Shown here piece after piece: positions 26,586 to 34,888 of a stretch of 64,000 nucleotides of DNA (the stretch's first letter is position 1; every line of letters begins with the position of its first letter). Source of the DNA: Cyanobium sp. CH-040. Lineage in GTDB: Bacteria; Cyanobacteriota; Cyanobacteriia; PCC-6307; Cyanobiaceae. The notes beneath the pieces are model-generated. The model had not been told where the DNA came from and made no database searches. It was given only the letters and a program-made list of their open reading frames with translations. Position numbers and translations under genes: made by a program. The stretch covers positions 45,810-109,809 of the forward strand of contig NZ_JAGQCJ010000011.1 of NCBI RefSeq assembly GCF_024346135.1, read 5' to 3'.

Positions 26586-26644
26586 GGCCAGCCGCTGCTG
26601 GTGCCAGGCGTCCTAGGCATGTGAGGCCGCCCTAGGGTTCAACG

Positions 26645-27064
26645 ATGGCCCCTTCCCTTGCCCAGCGGTTCCAGCCGCCTGCCATTCCCTGGCAGCAGCC
26701 CCGGGCCCTCCTGCCCCTGGAGAATCTGGGGCCGGGACTGGATCCGGTCGCCTGTGGCCAGGCCCTGCGCCGCCTCTGTTCTGAAGGCGATGTTCAGGCG
26801 GTGGTGGCGTTCGGCTCCCGGGCCCGCGATCAGGCCCAGACCGATTCCGATCTCGACCTGGTCGTGATCGTGCGCCAGCCGCGGCTGAGCCCCCCGCAGA
26901 AGGCGGCCTGCTGGCGGCGATTCCGACAGGCGATCGGCGTGCTCGGGGTGGGTGTGGATCTGGTGGTGGTCGGCTCGGAAGATGCCGACCGGCTGAGCCA
27001 GTCGCGATGGCACGTGCTGGGTGATGTGGCTCGCGACGGGCGGGTGCTCTATGTCGCCGGCTGA
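26645..27064 (+). CDS. MNT-type minimal nucleotidyltransferase (partner of HEPN protein)
   Basis: 139 residues with the polymerase-beta nucleotidyltransferase signature AFGSRARDQAQTDSDLDLVV: Gly57-Ser58, ten residues, Asp69-x-Asp71, and a further acidic residue in GVGVDLVVV. MNT proteins of this size pair with HEPN proteins, some as antitoxins that adenylylate the HEPN toxin. Its end overlaps the HEPN start by 14 bases. An N-terminal 30-residue extension precedes the fold. Confidence 0.85.
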   Translation: MAPSLAQRFQPPAIPWQQPRALLPLENLGPGLDPVACGQALRRLCSEGDVQAVVAFGSRARDQAQTDSDLDLVVIVRQPRLSPPQKAACWRRFRQAIGVLGVGVDLVVVGSEDADRLSQSRWHVLGDVARDGRVLYVAG

Positions 27065-27422
27065 CGACGCCAGGCTGTTGCTGGCCATCGTGCAGCGCCA
27101 TCTGCGCAGTCTGCGCATCGGCCTCGATCCGGCCTATCCCGAGGAGGACTGGGGATTCACAGCCCAGCAGGCCCTTGAGAAGCTGCTCAAAGCCTGGATC
27201 GTGCTGGCAGACCGGCAGCCGCCCCGCGCCCACGACCTGGAGGATCTGGCGGCGCTGGCGGGTCAGTCCCTGGATCAGGTGTTGCTGGCTCTGCAGGTGT
27301 TCGCCGTGGAGGCCCGCTACGAGGAGGGTCCTTTCCCCTTGCCGGCGGCTCGGGCCGATCTGCTCGCAGCCCTGGAGACCCTGTTGCGGCGCTGCGAGCA
27401 GGACGTTGACCGGCTGGGTTGA
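27051..27422 (+). CDS. HEPN-domain protein, possible toxin partner
   Basis: 123 residues, helical, with DWGFTAQQALEKLLKAWIVL then RQPPRAHDLEDL. Arg55-x5-His61 fits the RX4-6H RNase motif, but there is no Tyr two residues after the His, which is the target of AMPylation in MntA/HepT systems. It may therefore belong to the housekeeping-like MNT/HEPN pairs rather than the proven toxins. ATG 27051 lies inside the end of the MNT gene, implying coupled translation. It is convergent with moaA. Confidence 0.82.
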   Translation: MSPADDARLLLAIVQRHLRSLRIGLDPAYPEEDWGFTAQQALEKLLKAWIVLADRQPPRAHDLEDLAALAGQSLDQVLLALQVFAVEARYEEGPFPLPAARADLLAALETLLRRCEQDVDRLG

Positions 27423-27468
27423 TCTGTTTCCGCGCCGGCGGCAGCCGCAATGCCCAACCGCTGCTTCC

Positions 27469-28551
27469 TCACCCGCCTAGGTAGGCCATCTCGGCGTGGG
27501 CCGGGCGGTGGAAGGTTTGCGGCTGCCGCTCCTGTCGTTCCTCGCTGTAGCGGTCGTGCCGCTGCCGCCAGCGACCGGCCAGCGCCTCGCGCAGGCCCCC
27601 TGGATCCGGCTCCGGCTGCAGCCAGGGGCGCAGGTCGAGGCCGCTGCCGGGGGCGGCGAACAGGCAGGTGTAGGCGATGCCGTCGGCGGTGACGCGCAGG
27701 CGGTTGCAGTCGCCGCAGAAGGGGGCGCTCACCGAGGCCACCACCGCCAGGTGGCCGCTGCCGCTGCCGGCGCCACCCCCGTCGCGGTAGCACCAGCGGC
27801 TGGCGGTGCCATGGGCGCCGCGGCCCAGGGGCTCCAGCGGCCAGCGGCGGCCGATCCGCTCCACCATCTCGGCGGCGCTCAGCACCGCCTGGGGCCGCCA
27901 GCCGTTGCGGTTGCCCACGTCCATGAACTCGATCAGGCGCAGCTCCAGGCCGCGCTCCCGGGCCAGGGCCGCCAGGGGCAGCAGCTGGTCGTCGTTGGCG
28001 CCGCGCTGGATCACGGCGTTCAGCTTCAGCGCACCGCGGCCCGGATCGAAGCCGGCGGCGCGGGCATGCTCGATCGCCGCCAGCACCTTCGCCAGCAGCA
28101 CCTCCCCGCGCCGCGCCCGCTCCCCGGGATCGGCGCCGCCCGCCCCCGCCATTCGCCCCACCGACGCCCCCGTGGTGCCGTCGAGGCTGAGGGTGATGCG
28201 GTCCAGCCCGGCGGCGCGCAGGGCCCGGGCCCGCTCCGCACTCAGCAGCACGCCGTTGCTGGTGAGCGCGATCTCCCGCAGACCCCGCTGCCGCAGGGGG
28301 CCGGCGGCGGCGATCAGCTCCTCCAGGCCGCCGTGCAGCAGTGGTTCACCGCCGGTCAGCCGCAGGCTGCCCGCCCCCAGCGCCACGGCGGCCTCGATCA
28401 CCGCCAGGCGCTGGCGGCTGCTTAGCAGCCCCGGGGGGTCCACGCCGTCGGGCAGGCAGTAGGGGCAGGCCAGGTTGCAGCGGGCCGTGAGCGAGAGCCG
28501 CAGCACCCCGAGCGGCCGGCCGAGGCGGTCGAGGGGAGGAACCCGGGTCAT
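27469..28551 (-). CDS. moaA: GTP 3',8-cyclase MoaA
   Basis: 360 residues, radical SAM enzyme of the first step of molybdopterin synthesis. The SAM cluster motif is CNLACPYC near residue 25 and the second, GTP-side cluster is in CGDCNRLRVTADGIAYTC; LRLTGGEPLL and LDRITLSLDG are conserved. The last 45 residues are a low-complexity, His/Gln-rich tail after the usual region and lack the C-terminal GG of normal MoaA except for a final YLGG. Product is needed by NarB and the YdeP-type enzyme. Confidence 0.95.
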   Translation of the reverse strand: MTRVPPLDRLGRPLGVLRLSLTARCNLACPYCLPDGVDPPGLLSSRQRLAVIEAAVALGAGSLRLTGGEPLLHGGLEELIAAAGPLRQRGLREIALTSNGVLLSAERARALRAAGLDRITLSLDGTTGASVGRMAGAGGADPGERARRGEVLLAKVLAAIEHARAAGFDPGRGALKLNAVIQRGANDDQLLPLAALARERGLELRLIEFMDVGNRNGWRPQAVLSAAEMVERIGRRWPLEPLGRGAHGTASRWCYRDGGGAGSGSGHLAVVASVSAPFCGDCNRLRVTADGIAYTCLFAAPGSGLDLRPWLQPEPDPGGLREALAGRWRQRHDRYSEERQERQPQTFHRPAHAEMAYLGG

Positions 28552-28621
28552 CGGCGCACGCTATGGCGCCTGTGGTGTGCACTGACGACTTCGGCCAGCA
28601 TGGAAGGGCTGGCAGCACTCC

Positions 28622-29611
28622 ATGCACCACCACGATCTCAAGCCCTGGCGGCACGGGCACGACTTCCGGGAGGACCGCAGCCGCGCCGAGCGCAACACCC
28701 GCATCGTGATGGTGCTCACCGCGGTCACGATGGTGGCCGAGATCGTGGCCGGCAGCGTGTTCGGCTCCATGGCCCTGCTGGCCGATGGCTGGCACATGGC
28801 CACCCATGTGGCCGCCTTCGGGATCACGATCGCCGCCTACCGCTACGAGCGCCGCCACGCCGCCGATCCCCGCTTCAGCTTCGGCACCGGCAAGGTGGGC
28901 GTGCTGGGCGGCTACACCAGCGCCGTCGCCCTGGGCGTGGTGGCGGCGCTGATGGCCATGGAGTCGCTGGAGCGGTTCGTGCTGCCCCAGGCGATCCGCT
29001 TCGACGAGGCCATCGCCGTGGCGGCGATCGGGCTGCTGGTGAACGTGATCAGCGCTCTGCTGCTGCGCGATCACGATGACCATGCACACGCCCATGTGCA
29101 CGGCTCGGGCCACGCCCACGAGCACGACCAGAATCTCCGCGCCGCCTATGTGCACGTGCTCGCCGACGCGCTCACGTCCGTGCTGGCGATCGTGGCGCTC
29201 ACGGCCGGCAAGGTGCTCGGCTGGATCTGGCTCGACGCCCTGACGGGCCTGGTCGGTGCCGCCGTGATCGCCAAGTGGGCCTGGGGCCTGCTCCGCGACA
29301 CCGGCGTGATCCTGCTCGACGGTTCGGTGAGCGGATCGATCAGGCGCGCCGTCACCGAGGCCCTGGAGAGCGACCGCGACACCCGCGTCAGTGACCTGCA
29401 CGTGTGGCACATCACCCCCAGCCGCCTGGCGGCCGCGATCGCGCTGGTGACCCACGACCCGCAGGACCCCGGCTACTACAGGACCCTGCTGCAGGACATC
29501 CCGTCGCTGGTGCACGTGACGGTGGAGGTGAACCCCTGCCGCGACCCGGCCTGCGGCGCCGCCGCTGCCCGCCCAAGGGCTCGCGCCGCCTCCGGCCCCG
29601 GCCGGGCCTGA
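28622..29611 (+). CDS. Cation diffusion facilitator, DmeF-like divalent metal exporter
   Basis: 329 residues with about six membrane segments. Metal sites are HxxxD-type ADGWHMATH in TM2 and VLADALTS in TM5; a His-rich loop (HDDHAHAHVHGSGHAHEHD) lies between. The N-terminus is also His-rich. The family exports Co, Ni, Zn or Cd. The C-terminal domain has DLHVWHITPS and ends in an Arg/Ala-rich tail. It is divergent from moaA by 70 bases and converges with mobA; a link with urease nickel supply is possible but unproved. Confidence 0.88.
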   Translation: MHHHDLKPWRHGHDFREDRSRAERNTRIVMVLTAVTMVAEIVAGSVFGSMALLADGWHMATHVAAFGITIAAYRYERRHAADPRFSFGTGKVGVLGGYTSAVALGVVAALMAMESLERFVLPQAIRFDEAIAVAAIGLLVNVISALLLRDHDDHAHAHVHGSGHAHEHDQNLRAAYVHVLADALTSVLAIVALTAGKVLGWIWLDALTGLVGAAVIAKWAWGLLRDTGVILLDGSVSGSIRRAVTEALESDRDTRVSDLHVWHITPSRLAAAIALVTHDPQDPGYYRTLLQDIPSLVHVTVEVNPCRDPACGAAAARPRARAASGPGRA

Positions 29612-29614
29612 GCA

Positions 29615-30292
29615 TCAGCTGCGTTCGCTGCCGGCGACCGATCCCTGCTTCGGATCATCCCGGGACTCGAACTCCTGGGGCCGGTTCACGTTGCGCAGCG
29701 CCTGCGGATCGAGATGCACGGGCCGGCACGCCTGGCCGGCCAGCCAGCGCTGCAGGCCCCGCTCGCCCCGGTGGATGGCAGCTGCCAGCTGGGCGCGGAT
29801 GGGGGCGCTGCTGGGGTAGATGCCCAGCAGCGGCTGCAGGCGCTGGCCGTCGTGGGCGAGGTGGATGATCGGCGCTTCACCATCCACCTCCCTCCCAACC
29901 GCGTCCGCCGCGGCCACCAGGGCCCGCAGCGTTTCCAGGCTGAGCCAGGGCATGTCCACCGGGCAGAGCAGCAGGCGGCTCTGCGGGTGGCGTTCCATCA
30001 GGCGGTGCAGGGCCAGCAGCGGGCCCTCCCAGGGCGGGGGCTCAGCGATGGGGGTGATGTGCGCCGCGGCAGCGCCCGCCTGCGCCTCGCCGCGCTGCAC
30101 AGTCAGCCCTCGCGCCAGCGCCAGGTGGGCCGGGTGCCGACTCAGCAGGGTGACCGGCGCCCCCAGCTCCACCAGCAGGCCCAGCGTGCGTTCCAGCCAG
30201 CTGCCGCCTTCGGGGTGGGGCAGCAGGGCCTTGTCGCGGCCCATGCGCCGGCTGTCGCCGCCGCTGAGCAGGCAGCAGCGCAGCTGCGTCAC
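29615..30292 (-). CDS. mobA: Molybdenum cofactor guanylyltransferase MobA
   Basis: 225 residues. The N-terminus has LLSGGDSRRMGRDKALLP, the nucleotide-binding motif, and LLCPVDMPWLS is the metal-binding Asp motif; NVNRPQEF is the conserved C-terminal end. It attaches GMP to molybdopterin to give the bis-MGD cofactor of NarB. It starts with GTG at 30292, overlapping the narM stop by four bases, so the two are one operon. Confidence 0.93.
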   Translation of the reverse strand: MTQLRCCLLSGGDSRRMGRDKALLPHPEGGSWLERTLGLLVELGAPVTLLSRHPAHLALARGLTVQRGEAQAGAAAAHITPIAEPPPWEGPLLALHRLMERHPQSRLLLCPVDMPWLSLETLRALVAAADAVGREVDGEAPIIHLAHDGQRLQPLLGIYPSSAPIRAQLAAAIHRGERGLQRWLAGQACRPVHLDPQALRNVNRPQEFESRDDPKQGSVAGSERS

Positions 30293-30789
30293 TCACGCTC
30301 CAGCAGCCCGAACTCGGCCAGGGCCCGCGGCAGGTTGCGGTGCTCGTGGCCGGGGTGGCTGAGCTTCACCAGGGCGAAGCGCTGCAGCTCATCCAGAGCG
30401 CTCCAGCCGTCGGCGCGCACGCGCAGGCCCAGCTGGGCGCAGGAAGCGGCCAGCACCTCCGGCAGCCGCTCGCTCTGCTGCCAGGGCTCGCCGGCCGGCC
30501 GCGGCAGCTCTTTGGCCTGGCCGGTGCTGAGGGAGGCGGTGCGCTGCAGCAGATGCTCGCGCAGGGCCTCGATGGCGGCGGCATCGTCGGGCCAGGCCAG
30601 CAGTTCGGCGCGCTCGCCGTCGCTCAGTCCGCCCCAGTGCTGCAGCTTCAGCTTCACGCCGGCCAGATCGAGCTTGCGCCGCACCGCCATCGGGATGCAG
30701 CGCAGATCGGCGGTGAAGTCGGCCTCGAAACCGAAGCAGGTGTTGGTGAGGGGGCTGGCCAGGGGAACGGCGCTGCGTGGGGAGTTCAA
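30289..30789 (-). CDS. narM: Nitrate reductase associated protein NarM
   Basis: About 166 residues. CFGFEADFTADLRCIPMAVRRKLDLAGVKL-type N-terminal sequence (seen as FGFEADF, LRCIPMAVRRKLD, KLKLQHW) is the signature of the cyanobacterial protein needed for active NarB. The start is uncertain: the only in-frame ATG that keeps the conserved N-terminus is at 30882, but this would overlap narB control sequence; a TTG at 30789 gives the usual length and leaves the divergent promoter free. It is followed by mobA with a four-base overlap. Confidence 0.82.
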   Translation of the reverse strand: MNSPRSAVPLASPLTNTCFGFEADFTADLRCIPMAVRRKLDLAGVKLKLQHWGGLSDGERAELLAWPDDAAAIEALREHLLQRTASLSTGQAKELPRPAGEPWQQSERLPEVLAASCAQLGLRVRADGWSALDELQRFALVKLSHPGHEHRNLPRALAEFGLLERE

Positions 30790-30830
30790 GTCTGGCGGCC
30801 CGGCGGGCGACGCCGGGAGCCCGGCAATCG

Positions 30831-30844
30831 GTAGCAACCGCCAC
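30831..30844. promoter_or_regulatory. Candidate NtcA box in the narM-narB divergent region
   Basis: GTAGCAACCGCCAC on the plus strand (GT-N10-AC), or GTGGCGGTTGCTAC on the minus strand, which matches the urtA box in 13 of 14 positions. In the narB direction a -10-like TCGAAT starts at 30868, 23 bases after the box, close to the TAN3T of NtcA-activated promoters but with one mismatch. The ATG of narB is at 30907. Confidence 0.5.
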
Positions 30845-30906
30845 TGTTGGTGGGCGGATCGGCTTGGTCGAATGCACCCCACACGGCAGGGGGCGGTTGC
30901 CTCGCG

Positions 30907-33156
30907 ATGGCAGCACAGACCTCCCCGGCCCAGCCCCCTGCAGTCCAGCCCCCTTCAGCCACCGCCGCCGCTGCGGTGGCCGCCAGGGCCCAGTGCCCCT
31001 ACTGCGGTGTGGGCTGCGGCCTGGAGCTCAAGCCGCCCCCCCACCAGGTCCCGGCCCCTGGCGCCCCAGCTTCTCCGGCCGGCCCCGAGCCCGAGGGCCA
31101 GTGGACCGCCCGCGGTGACCGCCACCACCCCTCCTCCCTCGGCCAGGTGTGCGTGAAGGGCGCCACGGTGGGCGAGACCCTGCACCACAACCGGCTCACC
31201 ACGCCCCTGTGGCGGGAGCGCACCGACCAGCCCTTCGAGCCGATCAGCTGGGAGCGGGCCTTCACCCTGCTGGTGGAGCGCATCCAGGCCACTCTCGCCA
31301 CCAAGGGTCCCCAGGCGCTGGCCATCTACGGCTCCGGCCAGATGCTCTGCGAGGACTACTACGTGGCCAACAAGCTGCTCAAGGGCTTCCTGGGCAGCAA
31401 CAACTTCGACAGCAACTCACGCCTGTGCATGAGCTCGGCGGTGGCGGGCTACCAGCGCAGCCTCGGCTCCGACGGTCCCCCCTGCTGCTACGACGACCTC
31501 GACCTGGCCGACCTGGTGCTGCTGATCGGCACCAACACCGCCGAGTGCCATCCGGTGCTGTTCCAGCGGCTGCTGAAGCGCCGGCGCAGGGGGGCCGGCC
31601 CGCGCCTGGTGGTGGTGGATCCGCGCGCCACCGCCACCAGCGACGCCGCCGACCTGCACCTGGCCATCGCCCCCGGCACCGACCTGGCCCTGCTCTGCGG
31701 CCTGGGTCACCTGCTGCTGCAGCGCGGTGGCGTGGACGCGGCCTTCGTGGCCGCCCGAACCGAGGGTTTCGCCGAGCTGGAGGCCCTCTGGCGGGCCTGG
31801 GACCCCGAGCGGGCCGCGGCCGTCTGCGGCATCGCCGCCGCCGATCTGCGCCAGCTGGCCGACTGGTGGTGTGAGACCACGGGTGTGCTCAGCCTCTGGT
31901 CGATGGGGGTGAACCAGAGCCGCGAGGGCACCGCCACCGTGGCCGGGATCTGCAACCTGCACCTGGTGAGCGGCCAGATCGGCAGGCCGGGTGCCGGACC
32001 CTTCTCGCTCACCGGCCAGCCCAACGCCATGGGCGGCCGCGAGGTGGGCGGCCTGGCCCAGCTGCTGCCCGGCTACCGCACCGTCGCCGATCCGCAGCAC
32101 CGGGCCGAGGTGGAGCGCCACTGGGGCCTGGCGCCCGGTGCGATCGCCCCGCAGCCCGGCCTCTCGGCCTGGCAGCAGATCGAGGCGATGGAGCGCGGTG
32201 AGCTCGACCTCTGGTGGGTGACGGCCACCAACCCCCTGGTGAGCATGCCCTCACTGGATCGGGTGCGGGCGGCGCTGGCCCGCTGCCCGCTGGTGGTGCT
32301 CAGCGAGGCCTACGCCGGCACCGAGACCGAGGCGGTGGCCCACCTGGTGCTGCCGGCGGCCCAGTGGAGCGAGAAGGACGGCGTGATGGTGAACTCGGAG
32401 CGCCGCGTCACCCTCTGCCGCGCCTTCCGCCAGCCCCCCGGCGAGGCCCGGCCCGACTGGGCGATCTTCGCGGAGCTGGGCCGGCGGCTGGGCTTCATCG
32501 AGCCGTTCCGCTACGGCTCCGCCGCCGCGGTGTATGCCGAATTCGTCGGGCTCACCGCCGGGCGCGTGTGCGACAGCAGTGGCCTCAGCCATGAGCTCCT
32601 GGCCGGGCACGGCCCCCAGCAGTGGCCCTTCCCCGCCGGCACCGCCCCGGGCGGCGGCCAGGCGCGGCTCTACACCGCCGAGGATCCCTTTCCGGGCGCA
32701 CCCGAGGGCCACCGCTTCCCCACCCCCTCCGGCCGGGCCCGGCTGTGGGCCGATCCGCCCCTGGGCCTGGCGGAGCCGCCCGATGCCGCCTTCCCGCTGG
32801 TGCTCAGCGTGGGCCGGCTGCTGGGCCACTGGCACACCATGACCCGCACGGCCCATGTGGAGCGGGTGAGCAAGGCGCACCCGGAGCCGCTGCTGGAGGT
32901 GCATCCCGAGGATGCGGCCCGCGCCGGCCTGGGCGATGGAGCCATGGCCCGGGTGCGCTCCCGCCGGGGCGCCATCACCGCCAGGGTGCAGGTCAGCGAG
33001 CGCATCCGCCGCGGCACCGTGTTCCTGCCGATGCACTGGGGCGCCGCCCAGGGGGAGCTGGCCTGCGAGGCCAACCGGCTGATGCACGAGCTGGGCTGCC
33101 CGATCTCCAAGCAGCCGGAACTGAAGGGCGCTGCGGTGAGCCTGGAGCCGGCCTGA
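30907..33156 (+). CDS. narB: Ferredoxin-dependent assimilatory nitrate reductase NarB
   Basis: 749 residues, bis-MGD molybdoenzyme with one 4Fe-4S cluster bound by Cys30, Cys33, Cys37 (QCPYCGVGCG) and Cys82 (GQVCVKG). About 30 residues rich in Pro/Ala separate the third and fourth Cys, longer than usual. MGVNQSREGTATV, GRPGAGPFSLTGQPNAMGGREVG and the C-terminal FLPMHWG are family motifs. It reduces nitrate to nitrite with ferredoxin in the cytoplasm. ATG 30907 is chosen because upstream sequence carries the promoter. It ends one base before the convergent nrtD stop. Confidence 0.96.
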   Translation: MAAQTSPAQPPAVQPPSATAAAAVAARAQCPYCGVGCGLELKPPPHQVPAPGAPASPAGPEPEGQWTARGDRHHPSSLGQVCVKGATVGETLHHNRLTTPLWRERTDQPFEPISWERAFTLLVERIQATLATKGPQALAIYGSGQMLCEDYYVANKLLKGFLGSNNFDSNSRLCMSSAVAGYQRSLGSDGPPCCYDDLDLADLVLLIGTNTAECHPVLFQRLLKRRRRGAGPRLVVVDPRATATSDAADLHLAIAPGTDLALLCGLGHLLLQRGGVDAAFVAARTEGFAELEALWRAWDPERAAAVCGIAAADLRQLADWWCETTGVLSLWSMGVNQSREGTATVAGICNLHLVSGQIGRPGAGPFSLTGQPNAMGGREVGGLAQLLPGYRTVADPQHRAEVERHWGLAPGAIAPQPGLSAWQQIEAMERGELDLWWVTATNPLVSMPSLDRVRAALARCPLVVLSEAYAGTETEAVAHLVLPAAQWSEKDGVMVNSERRVTLCRAFRQPPGEARPDWAIFAELGRRLGFIEPFRYGSAAAVYAEFVGLTAGRVCDSSGLSHELLAGHGPQQWPFPAGTAPGGGQARLYTAEDPFPGAPEGHRFPTPSGRARLWADPPLGLAEPPDAAFPLVLSVGRLLGHWHTMTRTAHVERVSKAHPEPLLEVHPEDAARAGLGDGAMARVRSRRGAITARVQVSERIRRGTVFLPMHWGAAQGELACEANRLMHELGCPISKQPELKGAAVSLEPA

Positions 33157-34047
33157 TCAGTCCAGGTCGTGGGCGTAGCGGCGGAAGAGGAAATCGAGGG
33201 CGTGGTTGCGCAGCTGGCCGTATCGGGGGTCGTCCTGGATGGCCTCGTAGATGCGGGGCCGCGCGAACGGCACCTCGAGGATCTCGCCGAGGGTGGCCGA
33301 GGGACCGTTGGTCATCATCACCACGCGATCGGCCAGAAACAGCGCCTCGTCGATGTCATGGGTGATCATCAGCACGGTGGGCTTCTGCTCCTGCCAGATG
33401 GCCAGCAGCTCCTCCTGCAGCTCCTCCTTGGTGATGGCGTCGAGGGCGCCGAAGGGCTCATCGAGCACCAGCACCTCCGGGCTCACGGCCAGGGCGCGGG
33501 CGATCGCCACCCGCTGGCGCATGCCACCGGAGATCTGACCGGGGCGCTTGGTGCGGGCCTCCATCAGCCCCACCATGTCGAGATGGTGGGCCACCACCTC
33601 GCGCCGGGTGGCCCCATCCAGCTCGGGACGCGCCGCCTTGACGGCCATCTCCACGTTCTTCCACACCGTGAGCCAGGGCAGCAGCGAGTAGTTCTGGAAC
33701 ACCACCATGCGGTCGGGCCCGGGCCGCTCGATCGGCGTGCCGTGCAGGGTCACGCTGCCGCTGCTGGGCTGCAGGAAGCCCGACACCATGTTCAGCAGGG
33801 TGCTCTTGCCGCAGCCGGAGTGGCCGATCACGCAGAGGAATTCCCCCTGCCGCACCTGCAGGTTGATGTCGCGCAGGGCTTCGAAGGGGCCGCGGCGGGT
33901 CTGGAACACCTGGCCCACCCCGCGGAATTCCAGGAAGGCGCTGGAGCTGCCGGTGGTGGTGGAGCTGGTCACGGTGGCGCTGGACGGGGTCGAGCTTGAG
34001 GGAGTCGAGCTGGAGGGGGTCGAGCTGGACGGAGCAGTGGCGGTCAT
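33157..34047 (-). CDS. nrtD: Nitrate ABC transporter ATP-binding protein NrtD
   Basis: 296 residues, ABC ATPase: Walker [14 protein letters not shown], signature [15 protein letters not shown], Walker [13 protein letters not shown], switch His in MITHDIDEA. About 36 N-terminal residues form a Ser/Thr/Pro repeat (SSSTP units) not found in normal NrtD. It is the last gene of nrtABCD on the minus strand, 18 bases after the previous ATPase gene. Confidence 0.92.
   Translation of the reverse strand: MTATAPSSSTPSSSTPSSSTPSSATVTSSTTTGSSSAFLEFRGVGQVFQTRRGPFEALRDINLQVRQGEFLCVIGHSGCGKSTLLNMVSGFLQPSSGSVTLHGTPIERPGPDRMVVFQNYSLLPWLTVWKNVEMAVKAARPELDGATRREVVAHHLDMVGLMEARTKRPGQISGGMRQRVAIARALAVSPEVLVLDEPFGALDAITKEELQEELLAIWQEQKPTVLMITHDIDEALFLADRVVMMTNGPSATLGEILEVPFARPRIYEAIQDDPRYGQLRNHALDFLFRRYAHDLD
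33980..34034. repeat. 15-bp tandem repeat in the 5' end of nrtD
   Basis: About 3.6 copies of a 15-base unit close to CTGGAGGGGGTCGAG (plus strand), in frame in nrtD, each encoding SSSTP on the minus strand. The number of copies is likely to vary between strains by slippage. Confidence 0.75.
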
Positions 34048-34065
34048 CGGTGCGGAAGGCTGGGA

Positions 34066-34887
34066 TCAGGCGGCGGCTCTGGACGTGCGCCGGGCGACCT
34101 GCTTGAGCCGGCGCTGCTCCTGCAGAAAGTGGATCAGCTCAGCCCGCAGGTGGTAGTAGTCGGGGTGCTCCATCACCGTCAGCCGGTCGCGGGGGCGGGG
34201 AATGGGCACCTCCACGATGCGGCCGATGCCGGCCGCCGGACCGTTGCGCAGGCACACCACCCGGTCGGAGAGCAGCAGGGCCTCGTCCACGTCGTGGGTC
34301 ACCATCACGGCGGTGAGCTCCGACTCCTGGCAGATCTGCATCAGCTGCTGCTGCAGGTTGCCGCGGGTGAGGGCGTCGAGGGCGCCGAAGGGTTCATCGA
34401 GCAGCAGCAGCGTCGGCCGGATCGCCAGGGCCCGGGCGATCGCCACCCGCTGCTTCATGCCGCCGGAGAGTTCGGCCGGAAACTTGCCGGCCGCCGCCGT
34501 GAGGTTCACCAGCTGAATGTTGCGCTCCACGATCTCGCGCCGTTCCCCGGGGCTGAGCTGGGGATAGACGGTGTCCACGGCCAGGGCGATGTTCTGCCGC
34601 ACCGTCTTCCAGGGCAGCAGCGAGTAGTTCTGGAACACCACCATCCGGTCAGGCCCCGGATCGGTGACCTGGCGGCCGTGCATGAGGATGCCCCCCTCCG
34701 TGGCCTGACTGAGGCCGGCCATCAGGTTGAGCAGGGTGCTCTTGCCGCAGCCGGAGTGGCCGATCAGGGTGATGAACTCCCCGGCGCGGACGTCGAGATT
34801 CACCCCCTGCAGGGCCACATAGCGCCCGCCGCCGTCGAGCGGGAAGGTCTGGGTGACGGCGTCAACCGTGAGCAGTCCGGTGGCCAT
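34066..34887 (-). CDS. nrtC: Nitrate ABC transporter ATPase in the NrtC position, lacking the C-terminal solute-binding domain
   Basis: 273 residues, only an ABC ATPase: Walker [14 protein letters not shown], signature [15 protein letters not shown], Walker [13 protein letters not shown]. Standard cyanobacterial NrtC is about 660 residues, with a C-terminal NrtA-like domain that mediates ammonium inhibition of transport. Here the protein ends soon after the ATPase in a basic tail, and nrtD begins 18 bases later, with no remnant of the missing domain between them. It could instead be called a second NrtD-like ATPase; position between nrtB and nrtD supports NrtC. Confidence 0.85.
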   Translation of the reverse strand: MATGLLTVDAVTQTFPLDGGGRYVALQGVNLDVRAGEFITLIGHSGCGKSTLLNLMAGLSQATEGGILMHGRQVTDPGPDRMVVFQNYSLLPWKTVRQNIALAVDTVYPQLSPGERREIVERNIQLVNLTAAAGKFPAELSGGMKQRVAIARALAIRPTLLLLDEPFGALDALTRGNLQQQLMQICQESELTAVMVTHDVDEALLLSDRVVCLRNGPAAGIGRIVEVPIPRPRDRLTVMEHPDYYHLRAELIHFLQEQRRLKQVARRTSRAAA

Positions 34888-34888
34888 C

